A DNA stretch of 64,000 nucleotides, taken from the NCBI GenBank assembly GCA_039586575.1, contig JBDHKD010000037.1, forward strand, positions 21,278-85,277. The letters run 5' to 3'. The notes under the pieces are model-generated. The model worked only from the letters and a program-made list of their open reading frames with translations. It did no database searches and was not told where the DNA came from. Position numbers and translations under genes: made by a program. This document shows, piece by piece, positions 7,296 to 17,700 of the stretch. Each line of letters begins with the position of its first letter. Position 1 is the first letter of the stretch. The stretch is from G020344215 sp039586575. GTDB taxonomy: Bacteria > Gemmatimonadota > Gemmatimonadetes > Palauibacterales > KS3-K002.

Positions 7296-8166
7296 GCGCG
7301 CGGCGGCGGAGACCGACCGGGGCTGGCGGTTGTGGGTCACATCGCCGCGGCACCTGGTGATCACGACGACGGTCGTGGCAACGCTCGGCCTGATGGTTGG
7401 GTATCTCATCATGGTGCTGTTCGTCTTCACGCCCCAAAACGTCGCTGCGGGTTTTATCCGTGTGCCTGATGTCGTGGGACAGACCGCCGCAGAGGCGCTG
7501 GCGCGTGCGCAGCGGTCGCGTCTCGAGTATGAGGAGGCGACCGCGATTCAACACACGCTGGCTGCCGGCACGGTGATAGCCCAGGAACCACTCGCCGGCC
7601 AGATGACGCCACCGGGTTCGGCGGTTCGGGTCACGCTCAGCGCCGGCCCCCCGCAACGCCCCGTTCCCGACGTCGTGGGCTTGAGTCACGACCAGGCGGA
7701 GGTGGTCTTGGCCCGGTCGGGTTTCGGCGTGGAGGTCACCTGGGTGGACGCCAGTGAAGATGTCGGGCAGGTAGTGGGGGCACGGCCGGAACCGGGCACG
7801 CGCCTCGAGATACCGGGCAGCGTGCGCATTCTGGTGAGTGCCGGCGAGAGGGCGGTGCAGGTGCCGGACCTGCGGATGCGATCGCTGGACGAAGCTCGCC
7901 TGATCCTGGAACGGTTGGGCCTGCAGCTCGGCGAGATCAGGGAAGATTCCGCCACGCTCGCGGCCCCCGGGACCGTGCTCTTCCAGTCGCCCGCCTTCGG
8001 AACCGAGGCCGCGCGCGCGACGCGCGTGGCGGTGACGATCGCGGTCGCGCCACCGGCCCCTGTGATCGACACGACGACCGTTCCCGCCGACACGGGCGCA
8101 GCGGCGCCCGATACGGCTGGGGCTCAGCCCGACACGGCGAGACAGGGTCTGGGGGTCGAACGTTGA
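7255..8166 (+). CDS. Membrane-anchored protein with three PASTA domains
   Basis: A 303-residue protein with a short cytosolic N-terminus, one transmembrane helix (about residues 33-58) and three extracytoplasmic PASTA domains (about 67-132, 134-198, 199-264), each beginning near a VPDV/VPDL motif. PASTA domains in kinases and penicillin-binding proteins bind peptidoglycan fragments. There is no kinase or transpeptidase domain here, so it is a stand-alone PASTA anchor, probably periplasmic. The tail after residue 265 is rich in Pro, Thr, Ala and Asp. Start may be ATG 7255 or ATG 7264; both lie inside the end of rsmB. Specific function unknown. Confidence 0.85.
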   Translation: MGRMPQDFDDAWVERAAAETDRGWRLWVTSPRHLVITTTVVATLGLMVGYLIMVLFVFTPQNVAAGFIRVPDVVGQTAAEALARAQRSRLEYEEATAIQHTLAAGTVIAQEPLAGQMTPPGSAVRVTLSAGPPQRPVPDVVGLSHDQAEVVLARSGFGVEVTWVDASEDVGQVVGARPEPGTRLEIPGSVRILVSAGERAVQVPDLRMRSLDEARLILERLGLQLGEIREDSATLAAPGTVLFQSPAFGTEAARATRVAVTIAVAPPAPVIDTTTVPADTGAAAPDTAGAQPDTARQGLGVER

Positions 8167-8708
8167 GATCAGAGCTTTCGAGGACGTTGGGATCGGTTGG
8201 CAGGGCTTTGGCGGTCGTGGCTACGGTCGGCGCCTCAGCGGCTCTCGGCTGCAAGGCCGGGGGTCGCGGCGTCGAAGTGGGCGACCGAGTGCCCGACTAC
8301 GAAGCGCCGAACCTCGCTGGTGCGGAGGTGGCGTTCGCCGATCACCTCGGCGAGGTCATCTTGATCAACGTGTGGGCGACCTGGTGTGGGCCGTGCCGTG
8401 TCGAGATGCCGCCCATCCTAGGGAGTTACAACCGATTCAAGGACCGCGGCTTCACGGTCCTGGCAATATCGATAGACACTGGGCCGGATTATCGCGAGAG
8501 GGTAGAAGAGTTCGTTCGTGAGTTGGGCCTCGACTTCCCGGTGCTGCTCGACCCCGCCGGTCGCATCAGCCGGGTGTTGCAGACCGTTGGCGTCCCCGAA
8601 ACTTTCATCATCGATCGGCAAGGCCGGATAGTCAAACGTCTGATCGGGGCCACCGACTGGGATTCCCCGGCCAATCAAGCCCTGATCGACGAGCTACTGC
8701 GGATGTAA
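8163..8708 (+). CDS. TlpA-like thioredoxin-fold lipoprotein
   Basis: A 181-residue thioredoxin-family protein related to TlpA/ResA, predicted to sit in the periplasm. The N-terminus is hydrophobic and ends at SAALGC, a lipobox-like site. The active site is WATWCGPCRVEMP near residue 75 and the cis-proline region is VGVPETFIIDRQG near 140. Such proteins reduce or exchange disulfides in exported proteins or apocytochromes. Start TTG 8163 overlaps the stop of the PASTA gene, pointing to a single transcript. The substrate is not evident from the neighbours. Confidence 0.9.
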   Translation: MRSELSRTLGSVGRALAVVATVGASAALGCKAGGRGVEVGDRVPDYEAPNLAGAEVAFADHLGEVILINVWATWCGPCRVEMPPILGSYNRFKDRGFTVLAISIDTGPDYRERVEEFVRELGLDFPVLLDPAGRISRVLQTVGVPETFIIDRQGRIVKRLIGATDWDSPANQALIDELLRM

Positions 8709-8710
8709 CG

Positions 8711-9664
8711 ATGGCTGACTGGCGCACCACGTTGAAGCGAAACTGGCAGTACATGCTGACGGCGATGCTGCTGTCCGTATTCCTTTGGGTGGCCGTAAGC
8801 GCTGATCGCGTGGCGGAGCGGCCGTATTCGGCCGACCTATTGATCCTCAATAGCGATCGTCGTTGGGTCGAGACGCAGCGCGAGCCGGACACCGAAGAGT
8901 TGACGGTCGACTTCACCGGCCGCAGCGGCGATCTCGCTTTGTTGGTCGCCGCGCGGCCGCAGGTCATTGTCACGATCGACAGCATCGACTCGAACGTGAT
9001 CGAGGTGCGGCTGACGCCCGACATGGTGCTGGGAAGGGGCGGGCGCGAGCTGGACGGGGTTCGTGCGATCCGGGTGCGGCCTGATCGACTGCTGCTGCAT
9101 TTCGAGCCCAGCCGGCAGAGTGTCGTGCGTGTCGCACCCAACTTGGGGCGTCTGACGCTGGCGGACGGCCACGTGCTGGCGGACACGCCGCGGGCCGAAC
9201 CTGCTATGGTCGCCATCGAAGGCCCGGAGAACACGGTTGCCGGGATCGACTCCATCTTCACAGCGCCGGTTCCCGGCAACCGACTGCGGGAGACAACGAG
9301 CTTCGAGGTACCGCTCGTGACGCCGGACCCGGGCGGACTCGTGGTTCTCTCGCCGACGAGTGTGCGCGTTACGGTCCCGGTGGAGCCAAGGGCGGAGCGG
9401 GTCTTTCCCGGGATTCCGCTAAGTGTGAGCGCCGGCGACGTGAGCGGTGTCAGGGTCGAACCGTCGCTGGTCGATATCCGCATCTCGGGCCCGCAGAGCA
9501 CGGTGGACGCGGTGCGGGCGGAGGCTTTGTCGCCGCTCCTGGAGTTCGCCGGGCCCGCCGACTATGGCCGTGCGCTCCCGATCATTCTGCCGGCCCCAGC
9601 TCCCTTCCTCCAGGTCGACGTCGAGCCCGACTCGGCGCGCGTCGTGCCGGAGGGCGGTGGGTAG
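8711..9664 (+). CDS. YbbR/CdaR-like domain protein
   Basis: A 317-residue protein with one N-terminal transmembrane helix (about residues 13-30) and a long extracytoplasmic part made of YbbR-type beta-sandwich repeats, shown by the recurring pattern of a V-x-V strand followed by GPxxxV (IEGPENTVAGIDSI near 175; ISGPQSTVDAV near 258). In Firmicutes the homologue CdaR regulates the diadenylate cyclase CdaA. No cyclase gene lies next to it here, so a link to c-di-AMP is only possible. ATG 8711 directly follows the thioredoxin gene stop. Confidence 0.8.
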   Translation: MADWRTTLKRNWQYMLTAMLLSVFLWVAVSADRVAERPYSADLLILNSDRRWVETQREPDTEELTVDFTGRSGDLALLVAARPQVIVTIDSIDSNVIEVRLTPDMVLGRGGRELDGVRAIRVRPDRLLLHFEPSRQSVVRVAPNLGRLTLADGHVLADTPRAEPAMVAIEGPENTVAGIDSIFTAPVPGNRLRETTSFEVPLVTPDPGGLVVLSPTSVRVTVPVEPRAERVFPGIPLSVSAGDVSGVRVEPSLVDIRISGPQSTVDAVRAEALSPLLEFAGPADYGRALPIILPAPAPFLQVDVEPDSARVVPEGGG

Positions 9665-9694
9665 CAGGACAGACGCGGGTTGGCGGAGCGAAGC

Positions 9695-10735
9695 ATGAGC
9701 GGCCGCATAGTCCTGGCGATCGAGACGTCGTGTGATGACACGTCGGCGGCGATTCTACGCGGCGAGCGCGAGCTGCTCGGCCACGTTATCGCTACGCAGG
9801 ACCTGCACGCGAGCTACGGCGGTGTCGTACCGGAGGTCGCGTCGCGGGCCCAACTCCGCGTCATCGACGGCGTCGTCGCGCAGACGCTCGAGAAGGCCGG
9901 CGTCGCGTGGGCCGATGTGGACGCCTTCGCCGTCACTGCGGGTCCGGGCCTGATCGGTTCGCTGCTCGTTGGACTCAACTGGGTCAAAGCCGCGGCCTAC
10001 GCGCTGGGCGCCCCGTTCATCGGCGTGCATCACATGGAGGCCCACTTGTTCGCCTCGGTCCTCGAGGACGAGCGTGCCGAGCCACCATTCATAGCTTTGC
10101 TCGTCTCCGGCGGACACACCCTGCTGCTGCAGGCGGAGAGCTGGGGCCGCTACCGACTGCTCGGCGCCACCCGCGATGACGCCGCCGGCGAGGCATTCGA
10201 TAAGGTGGCGCGACTGCTGGGCCTGGGCTATCCTGGCGGACCGGTCATCGAGCGACTGGCCCGCCAGGGTGATGCGTCGCGGCACTCGTTCCCGGTGTCT
10301 ATGGTGCGCGGTGGCCAGCGTGAAGATCACGGCGACTACTACGACATGTCGTTCAGCGGTTTGAAGACGGCTGTGCTCTTGCGAGTCCGTGAGCTTGAGC
10401 GGGACGACCACCTGGAAGCTGAGATTACGCATCTCTGCGCGGCGTTCCAGCGGGCGGCGATCGAGCAGCTGACGGAGAAGACCTTGCGTGCCGTGAAGGC
10501 GACGGACTGCCGGCGCGTCATCCTCGGCGGTGGTGTGGCAAGGAACAAGGAGCTGGCGGATAGCATCCGCAGCCGTATGCCACCGGACGGGCTCGTGTTC
10601 GTGCCGTCGCCACGCCTCGCGACCGACAACGCGGCGATGGTGGCGCGTGCCGCGCAGTTCCGGCTCGAGCGTGGAGAGCGAGCAGGCTACGATCTCAATG
10701 CCCGGGCGGATCTGCCGATGCCGGGGATCACTTGA
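9695..10735 (+). CDS. tsaD: tRNA threonylcarbamoyladenosine transferase TsaD
   Basis: TsaD transfers the threonylcarbamoyl group to A37 of ANN-decoding tRNAs with TsaB and TsaE. The 346-residue product has the ASKHA fold landmarks: LAIETSCDDTSAAI at the N-terminus, GGVVPEVASR, the metal-binding VHHMEAHL near residue 110, LLVSGGHTLL near 134, FDKVARLLGLGYPGGP near 165 and the Asp in PRLATDNAAM near 305. ATG 9695 is chosen over an in-frame upstream TTG (9680) because MSGRIVLAIE is the usual beginning. Confidence 0.96.
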   Translation: MSGRIVLAIETSCDDTSAAILRGERELLGHVIATQDLHASYGGVVPEVASRAQLRVIDGVVAQTLEKAGVAWADVDAFAVTAGPGLIGSLLVGLNWVKAAAYALGAPFIGVHHMEAHLFASVLEDERAEPPFIALLVSGGHTLLLQAESWGRYRLLGATRDDAAGEAFDKVARLLGLGYPGGPVIERLARQGDASRHSFPVSMVRGGQREDHGDYYDMSFSGLKTAVLLRVRELERDDHLEAEITHLCAAFQRAAIEQLTEKTLRAVKATDCRRVILGGGVARNKELADSIRSRMPPDGLVFVPSPRLATDNAAMVARAAQFRLERGERAGYDLNARADLPMPGIT

Positions 10736-10771
10736 CGGGGCACGAGAAGATCGAGGAGAGGGATCGATAGA

Positions 10772-11611
10772 ATGCACCCGATTCTGTTCGAGTTCAAAGG
10801 AATACAGGTCACGACGTTCGGCCTCATGCTGGGCATCGGCTTCCTGGTCGCTGGCTGGGTCGGCAGCCTCGACTACGAGCGGAAAGGTTACGAGCGCGAC
10901 GCGTCCTGGACCGTCCTCATGGGTGCGCTGGTCGGCGGAATCATCGGTGCCAAGATCTATTACGCCTTCCTCAATTGGCCGCTGCTGGTCCGCGATCCGC
11001 TCGGCACTCTCTTCTCCCGAGCCGGGCTCGTCTGGTACGGCGGGTTCATCGGCGGCACGATCGGCGTGATCCTCGTGGCGCGCCGCGCCAAACTGCCGAT
11101 CGGGACTGTCGCGGACAGCGGCGCGCTGATGCTGTCGATCGGATACGCGGTCGGGCGCATCGGCTGTTTCCTCGTGGGGGACGACTACGGCAGACCCACG
11201 GATAGCTGGGTCGGGCTCGCTTTTCCCAACGGCACACCGCCGAGCACGGCAGGTAATCTCCGGCACAGCTTCGGTGTGGATGTGCCCGATTCCGTGCCTG
11301 ACTGGGAGGTGTTGCGCGTCCACCCGACACAGCTGTACGAAACGGCCATCATGCTGGTCGTCTTTGCGATCCTCTGGCGGCTGCGGCGCCACCCGCATCG
11401 CGCCGGTTGGCTGTTCATGCTTTACCTGGTGCTCGCTGGCCTCGAGCGGGCGTTCGTCGAGATCTTCCGCGCCAAAGATGACCGATTCATCGGCCCGCTG
11501 ACTCTCGCGCAGGTGATCAGCTTCGTCATTATCGCGGTGGGTGCCTATGGGCTCTGGACGTTATGGGGTGAGCCGCGGCAGCCGGCGGCCCAATCGGCGC
11601 GGGGAGGCTGA
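10772..11611 (+). CDS. lgt: Prolipoprotein diacylglyceryl transferase
   Basis: Lgt attaches diacylglycerol from phosphatidylglycerol to the lipobox cysteine of exported lipoproteins, the first step of their maturation. The 279-residue polytopic protein shows GGIIGAKIYY, LVWYGGFIGG, the signature YAVGRIGCFLVGDDYG (about residues 126-141) and VHPTQLYE near 186. ATG 10772 follows GAGGAG. Its presence agrees with the many lipoprotein signals in this window. It is separated from the next gene by only five bases. Confidence 0.95.
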   Translation: MHPILFEFKGIQVTTFGLMLGIGFLVAGWVGSLDYERKGYERDASWTVLMGALVGGIIGAKIYYAFLNWPLLVRDPLGTLFSRAGLVWYGGFIGGTIGVILVARRAKLPIGTVADSGALMLSIGYAVGRIGCFLVGDDYGRPTDSWVGLAFPNGTPPSTAGNLRHSFGVDVPDSVPDWEVLRVHPTQLYETAIMLVVFAILWRLRRHPHRAGWLFMLYLVLAGLERAFVEIFRAKDDRFIGPLTLAQVISFVIIAVGAYGLWTLWGEPRQPAAQSARGG

Positions 11612-11616
11612 TCGGC

Positions 11617-12486
11617 GTGCCGAAGCTACTTCACCTCTCCGACCTGCATTTCGGTAAGGCTTTCGTACCCGAGGTCGCGGAGACTGTGTTGGAACACAGC
11701 CGTGAGATCGAGCCCGATGTGGTCGTCGTGTCCGGCGACCTAACGCAACGGGCGAAGGCACGCGAGTTCGAGCAAGCGGCAGAGTATCTGAGCCAACTTG
11801 GGGCACCCGTCGTCGTCACACCGGGTAACCATGACGTGCCTTTCTACCGGATCTGGGAACGCTTCCTGACGCCTTACGCGAACTATCACCGCTACATCAA
11901 CTCGGAGCTTAACACGGTCACACAGGTGGCCGGGCTCAGGATCGTGTCGCTCAACTCCAGCCGGCGGCTGACGCTCACCAACGGCCGTATTCGACGCTCG
12001 CAGCTCGCCTTCGCCCAGAGAGCCTTCGAGCAAGCCGGCGACTCGTCGGTCCGGATCGTCGTGACTCACCACCATCTCGCACCGCCGCCCGATTTCGTCG
12101 GGGGCAACGTGATGCCTTTCGCGCGGCGAGCCCTGAGGCGGTTCACCGAGTTCGAGGTCGACCTGATCCTGGGTGGCCACATGCACCGATCGTACATCGG
12201 CAACTCGCTCGATTTCTTTCCCGGCGAGCTCGAGCGGCGTGGGATCGTGATCGTGCAGTGCGGCACGACGACGTCGCGCCGGGGCCGGGGTCGCGAGCGA
12301 CTCAAGAACACGTTCAATCTCATCTCCGTCGACGATCAGCTGATCCGTGTCGCGCATCATGCCTGGATCGGGGAGCTATCTCGCTTCATGCCGATCAGCG
12401 AGCACGCTTTCCCACGCGGCGCCAAACAGTACTTCGATGTTACGAGCGGACCGGGAATCGGGTCCGAGCTGGACTCGGTCGCCTGA
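11617..12486 (+). CDS. Calcineurin-like metallophosphoesterase
   Basis: A 289-residue protein starting at GTG 11617. The five metal-binding motifs of the family appear in order: LSDLHFG (residues 6-12), VVVSGDLTQRA near 38, TPGNHDVPF near 67, THHHL near 150 and LGGHMHRS near 188. This pattern is that of the Icc/CpdA-type phosphodiesterase branch, but many phosphoesterases share it, so the substrate is unknown. The 3' end overlaps the predicted start of the Omp85 gene by 50 bases, so translation of the two is probably coupled. Confidence 0.88.
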   Translation: MPKLLHLSDLHFGKAFVPEVAETVLEHSREIEPDVVVVSGDLTQRAKAREFEQAAEYLSQLGAPVVVTPGNHDVPFYRIWERFLTPYANYHRYINSELNTVTQVAGLRIVSLNSSRRLTLTNGRIRRSQLAFAQRAFEQAGDSSVRIVVTHHHLAPPPDFVGGNVMPFARRALRRFTEFEVDLILGGHMHRSYIGNSLDFFPGELERRGIVIVQCGTTTSRRGRGRERLKNTFNLISVDDQLIRVAHHAWIGELSRFMPISEHAFPRGAKQYFDVTSGPGIGSELDSVA

Positions 12487-14740
12487 AGCCCTCCGGTGGG
12501 GCCTTCGCCTCGCAGCCCTCGCCGCCCTCGCCGTCGGCTTGCTGATGCCCGTCTATGCTTCGGCGCAAGTGACTGCCCGCGACACCTTGCCGGTCGTTCG
12601 ACGCCTGAACTTCGAAGGCAACTCTTCGTTCAGTGACGCTGAGATCGAGCGTGCCATTGCGACGCGCGCTACCGGTTGCAGGTCGGTGCTGTTGAGCCCG
12701 CTCTGCTGGATCGGTTGGGATGCTTTCATCCGGACGGAGCGCCTCGATCCGCGTGAGTTGAGGACCGATGTCGCCCGGGTTCGGGTGTTCTACTTCCGAC
12801 GCGGATATCGCAAAGCACAGGTCGACACGATGGTGGTCCGCCAGAACGGCATCGTCGATGTCACACTGCTGATCGACGAAGGCGAGCCCGTGGTCGTGCG
12901 CGATATCTCGTTCATCGGACTCGAAGAGGTAAGCGACGCGGATGCGGCCGTTTCCGACATCGAGTTGAGAATCGGTGAGCCCTATAGCGAGGTCGCCGTC
13001 ACGACGTCACGCGAGCGGATCGAGCGCGAGTTGCGAAAACGCGGCTACGCCGATGCGGTGGTGCTGGTCGGGTATACGAGTCCGAGCACCGACACGCTGG
13101 GGGCGTTCGTAGAGCTGGAAGCGGTGCTGGGGCCGCGGTCGCGAATCGGCGAGATCCGCGTTGACGGGGCCGATGAACTCGAGCCCGATGACGTCATGCG
13201 CCTGCTGACCTTTCGCTCCGGCGAGCTGTACAACGAAGACGAGATCGTTCGTAGTCAGCGGTTCCTGTACTCGATGGCCCTTTTCAACTACGTCGATATC
13301 ACGCGGCAGCCGACGAACCCCGACTCGACCATCGACGTCGATGTCGTCGTCCACGAGGCGAAGATGCGTGGCGTCCAGTTCGGTTTTGGGTTGTCGACGA
13401 CCGAGTGCTTCGAGGTCCAGGCGGCGTGGACTCACCGCAACTTCTTCGGCGGTACCCGCAGCCTGGCGGTGAGCGGCGTGCTATCCAACCTGGGCACCGC
13501 CAAGCTCGCCCGACAGTTCCCCTGCACGCAGGCCGGAGTGGAGCCCGAGAGCGAGTTGGAGACCGACCCCTACAACAAGATCAATTGGAGGCTGCGCGCC
13601 GAGTTCCAACAGCCCTGGTTCCTCGGCTCGGAGAACTGGTTGGGGCTCGGGATCTTCGGCGAGCGGCAGAGCCTGCCGGGGATCTATGCGCGGGTCAGCT
13701 ATGGCGGCGACGTGAAACTGAGTCGCGAAATCGCGCCGGGTACCGCGTTGATCGGGACCTACCGGGCCGGTCTCGACAGCCTCGAGGAGGGGAGCGCCGA
13801 CTTCCTCTTCTGCGCGAACTTCTTGGTCTGCAGTCCCGACGATATCGCGCTGCTCGAGAAGCCCCGCTGGCTCTCGTGGGTCGCCGTCACCTTCGCGCGC
13901 AGCCGGACCGACGTGGTCCTCAACCCGACCCGCGGTTACCGTTTCAACCTCGAGGGCGAAACGGCGTCCCGGTTCACCGGCTCCGAGTGGGCCTACTACG
14001 GAGCGCGCGGCGAGTTCAGCTGGTTCCAAAAGCTGGGTGACCGTAACGTTCTGGCGCTGCGTTTGCGGGGCGGTCTCGTGAGGCCCATCGGCTCCGGTAT
14101 CGAAGGTGTCGAGCTGGGCCCGCGCAGCGAGCCGGTGACGCATCCGCTGAAGCGGCAGTACGCGGGGGGCGCCTTCACCGTCAGAGGCTACGGTCAGAAC
14201 CTGTTGGGTCCGCAGGTCTTGCTGACCGATGCCGACAATCTGCCGGGCTGCAATCCGGACGACCCAACTGTCACTGAAAACAACACCTGGGTCTGCGATC
14301 CCAACGAGCAAGGGCTGACGTCGGGGCAGGTCTTTCCGCGCCCGGTCGGCGGTGAGAACGCCGTCGTGGCCAACGCGGAGCTCCGTGTGCCCTTCGGCAT
14401 CGGGCGTTGGGTCGGGGTGGCGTTCATCGATGTGGGGCAGGTATGGACCACCAGGGGCGGGGTGGAGACGGCGGAGGGGCTGGCCTGGTCGCCCGGCGTT
14501 GGCATCCGATATCAGAGCCCGGTGGGACCGTTGCGGCTCGATATCGGTTATAACACCAGTGGAAGCGAGACATGGCCGGTCGTCAGCGAGTTGTTGGTGG
14601 ACGGAAAGGCGATCATCGTACAGCTCGGCAATGCGAATGACGAGCCAAGCAAGCTCGAGTATGATCCCTATGACCGCACGGGGCTGGGGGGATTCGTGAA
14701 TCGCCTGCAGCTGCATTTCTCAATCGGACACGCGTTCTAG
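12437..14740 (+). CDS. Omp85-family outer membrane assembly protein, TamA-like
   Basis: A 767-residue outer membrane protein of the BamA/TamA superfamily. A signal peptide (about residues 15-42, ending YASAQ) is followed by about three POTRA-type units (VVRRLNFEGNSSFSDAEI near 48; VVRDISFIGLEEV near 150; IGEIRVDGADELEPDDV near 235) and then a C-terminal beta-barrel domain ending in HFSIGHAF, with a terminal aromatic. Three POTRAs and the directly adjoining tamB suggest a TamA role in outer-membrane protein or lipid transport; BamA cannot be excluded. ATG 12437 is the only standard codon giving a complete signal peptide. It overlaps the upstream gene, and its stop overlaps tamB's GTG. Confidence 0.85.
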   Translation: MLRADRESGPSWTRSPEALRWGLRLAALAALAVGLLMPVYASAQVTARDTLPVVRRLNFEGNSSFSDAEIERAIATRATGCRSVLLSPLCWIGWDAFIRTERLDPRELRTDVARVRVFYFRRGYRKAQVDTMVVRQNGIVDVTLLIDEGEPVVVRDISFIGLEEVSDADAAVSDIELRIGEPYSEVAVTTSRERIERELRKRGYADAVVLVGYTSPSTDTLGAFVELEAVLGPRSRIGEIRVDGADELEPDDVMRLLTFRSGELYNEDEIVRSQRFLYSMALFNYVDITRQPTNPDSTIDVDVVVHEAKMRGVQFGFGLSTTECFEVQAAWTHRNFFGGTRSLAVSGVLSNLGTAKLARQFPCTQAGVEPESELETDPYNKINWRLRAEFQQPWFLGSENWLGLGIFGERQSLPGIYARVSYGGDVKLSREIAPGTALIGTYRAGLDSLEEGSADFLFCANFLVCSPDDIALLEKPRWLSWVAVTFARSRTDVVLNPTRGYRFNLEGETASRFTGSEWAYYGARGEFSWFQKLGDRNVLALRLRGGLVRPIGSGIEGVELGPRSEPVTHPLKRQYAGGAFTVRGYGQNLLGPQVLLTDADNLPGCNPDDPTVTENNTWVCDPNEQGLTSGQVFPRPVGGENAVVANAELRVPFGIGRWVGVAFIDVGQVWTTRGGVETAEGLAWSPGVGIRYQSPVGPLRLDIGYNTSGSETWPVVSELLVDGKAIIVQLGNANDEPSKLEYDPYDRTGLGGFVNRLQLHFSIGHAF

Positions 14741-17700
14741 TGACCTGGAAGGAACGACTGATCGGAATCCCGCTGGCGTTGGCCGGGGCCCTCCTGCTCC
14801 TGGCCACCGGCGCCGGCATGACGTTCACGCGCACGGATTGGGGCCGCGAGCACGTGCGCTCGTTCGCACTCGAGAAGCTCAACGAGGCGATCGTCGGTCG
14901 AGTGGAGATCGATGAGGTGCTGGAAGGCGATCTCCTGCGTTCGGTGAGGATGGCCGGCGTTCGTATCTACGAACCGGACGGGCAGCGGTTCGCCCAGGTG
15001 GACACCGTCGCCGTCCACTATCGTTGGTCCGATTTCCTTCTTGGTAATGTCACGGTGGCGAGGGTCACCCTGGTCGGCCCGATCGTGAACCTGCGGACCA
15101 CACGCGGCGAAGGTTGGAACTTCGAGAAGGTCTTTGCGGGGCGCGGGAGCGCTGACGGCGAGAGTGCCAGCCGGGACGTTCAGGGGGGCCGCGGGCGCCG
15201 AGTCGAGCTTCGAGAGGTCGCAATCCGATCAGGCGATGTGACGCTCCGCTTCCCTTGGGACCCACCCTCAGACAGCGTTGCGGATTCCTCGGCCTGGCAC
15301 GTCGAGCAGGTGGATGGCCGCTGGGAGCGGGTCGTTCGTATCGAGCGGCTCAACGCGAGTCTGCCGGTGGCACGGGTCGCGGCCCCACGGGACCAGGGTC
15401 GCCTGTTCCAAGCATCGCAGCTCAGCGCCCGCGCGACGATCCTGCGAGAGCCATTCCAGATCGAGCAGCTCAGGGCGGACGTCGAGGTCCACGGCGACAC
15501 GCTGGCCTTCGATGTCTGGGAGGCCGACCTGACGGGTTCACGGGTGTTTGGCGAGGGTTGGGTCACACTCACCGGTGAACCGGAGTACGACGTGGCGCTG
15601 CGCGGCGGCCCGGTAACGACCAATGACCTCTGGTGGTTGTTGCCGCAGCTACCACCCGGTGTGGCCAACCTGGATTTCCGCTTCGCCAGCCGGCCCGACG
15701 GCACGGTGCTCGAGGCCCAGAACGCTCGCTGGGAATCGCCGGACGCGACCGCTTCAGGCAACTACGCGATGACTCTGCGTGCTGGGCCGGATGGTTTGGA
15801 GTTCGAGGACGTCGACCTCGAGGTGGCACGCGTTCACAGCAGCCTCATCGCCTTCCTGACGGGCTGGGAGCCGCCGGTGCACGGCGAGCTGGCAGGCCGC
15901 GTGCGACTCAACGGTCCTCTGTCGCGGCTGGAGATTGACGGTGATGTGACGGTGACGCCTGACGGGATGGGCTCGAATTCGCATATCACGGCGCTCGGCA
16001 CGCTGCACGTCGCCGACGGACAGCTGGGCGCCAGCGATCTCGAGCTGCAGCTCGACAGGGTCGATCTCGGCCTCGTACGCGCCTTCGTACCGTGGGTCGC
16101 GGTGAGAGGGACGGTGACCGGAACGGCCTCGCTTGATGGGCTTCTGGCTGAGGGGCTGGCAGTCTCGTTGAACGTCGAGCAGACAGATCCCGGCTTCACT
16201 CCGACACGACTGGCGGGTCGGGGTACGGTGACGGCGCCGGTTCGTGCACCGCTGCGGATCGATGCCCGGCTGCGCGCCGATGAGATCTCGCTGACCACGC
16301 TGGCCGCCTATTACCCGGCGATCCCGTTCCGGGGCGATTTCCGCGGCGAGTTCAGCGTTATGGGATCGCTCGCCGACCTCGAAGTCGAAGCTCATCTGGG
16401 CGGCTTGGGTGATTCGCTGGCAATCTCCGGTAACCTGCAGCTCGCCGCCGGGCCGCCACGCTATCGCGGTAACGTCCAGGGCTGGCGGATCGGCCTCCCG
16501 GAGTTCCGCGAGGGCTTGCCACAATCGGACCTCGACTTCCGAGTCGACTTCGAAGGAGAGGGTGTCAGGCTGGCCGATCTGCAAGCACGGGCGCGGGCCC
16601 ACGTATTCGCGTCCTTCATCGGCGGCGTGCGCTTCGATTCGGTGTTCGCAGAGCTGGGAATTGGTGACGGCCGGCTCCGCGTCGATACCGCCGTCGTCGC
16701 CGCCGAGTTCGGCGAGCTGGCTGTGTCGGGCGCCCTTGCCCTGTCCGCGGACCAGACGGACAGCCTCGCCTTCGACCTGCGCGCCGACAGTCTGGGCGGC
16801 TTCAACCCGTGGCTGTTCCCGGCCATCGACCGGCTGCCCCTGCCGAGCGTGGTGACGGCGGCAGCCAGCGCGACAAACGGTGGGAGCGCCCCGGGCATCG
16901 AGGGATCGGGTCGTGTAGTGGGAAGGCTCGTCCGAGATGAAGGCCACTTCGCGGTGCGCGGCAGTGCCGAGGCCCGAGGGTTCAGCTACGGCGCGGCGGG
17001 AGCGGACAGCGTTGGCATCGAGCGCTTTGATATCGGCGACGAAGCCGGCCGGTTCATCGCGGAGGGTACGGTACGTGCCGCGGGTGCCGGCTTCAGCGAG
17101 GTCCGCTTCGATGAGCTGGAGGCCCGCGGCGGACTTCGCGATTCGCTGCTCGCGGTCGAGTTCCGGCTGGTGAAGCCAGGTGCGGCAGCGGCCGGCAATG
17201 TCCGGGCTTTGCTGGGCCGCGAGGCGCAATCGATAGGCGTCGACTCGCTGGCGCTGCGGTTGGGGAACTCGATGTGGGAGCTCGAGCAGCCGGCCGAGTT
17301 CTACTTCGCAGACACGGGGGCCCTCGCCGTTCGCGACTTCGAGCTGACGAGCGCGAGGCGGCGCATCGCCGTGAGCGGCTCCGTGGGTACCTCGGGGCCC
17401 GTTGCCCTCAACGCGCGCCTCACCGGGGTCGACTTGGGTGAAGTCGCCTTGCTGTGGCCGGACACGTTGCAGATGGCGGGCATGCTCGAGCTGCAGGCCG
17501 AGCTCTCCGGTCGCGTGCGCGACCCTCAGGTTCAGGCCAGCTTCGAGGTCATTGAGGGCGACCTCTTCAGCGTCGCCTTCTCGAGCTTACGCGGCACGCT
17601 GGGCTACGGGGGCGGTGCCCTGTCGCTTGATGCCTCCATGTGGCAGGGTCAGCACGAACTGGCACGACTGCAAGGGACGTTGCCGGTCGACCTACAGCTA

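Noticed and set aside
9755..11398. 547-codon open frame on minus opposite tsaD and lgt
   Set aside because: It spans two well-supported plus genes and their intergenic region; the composition is that of a third-position shadow.
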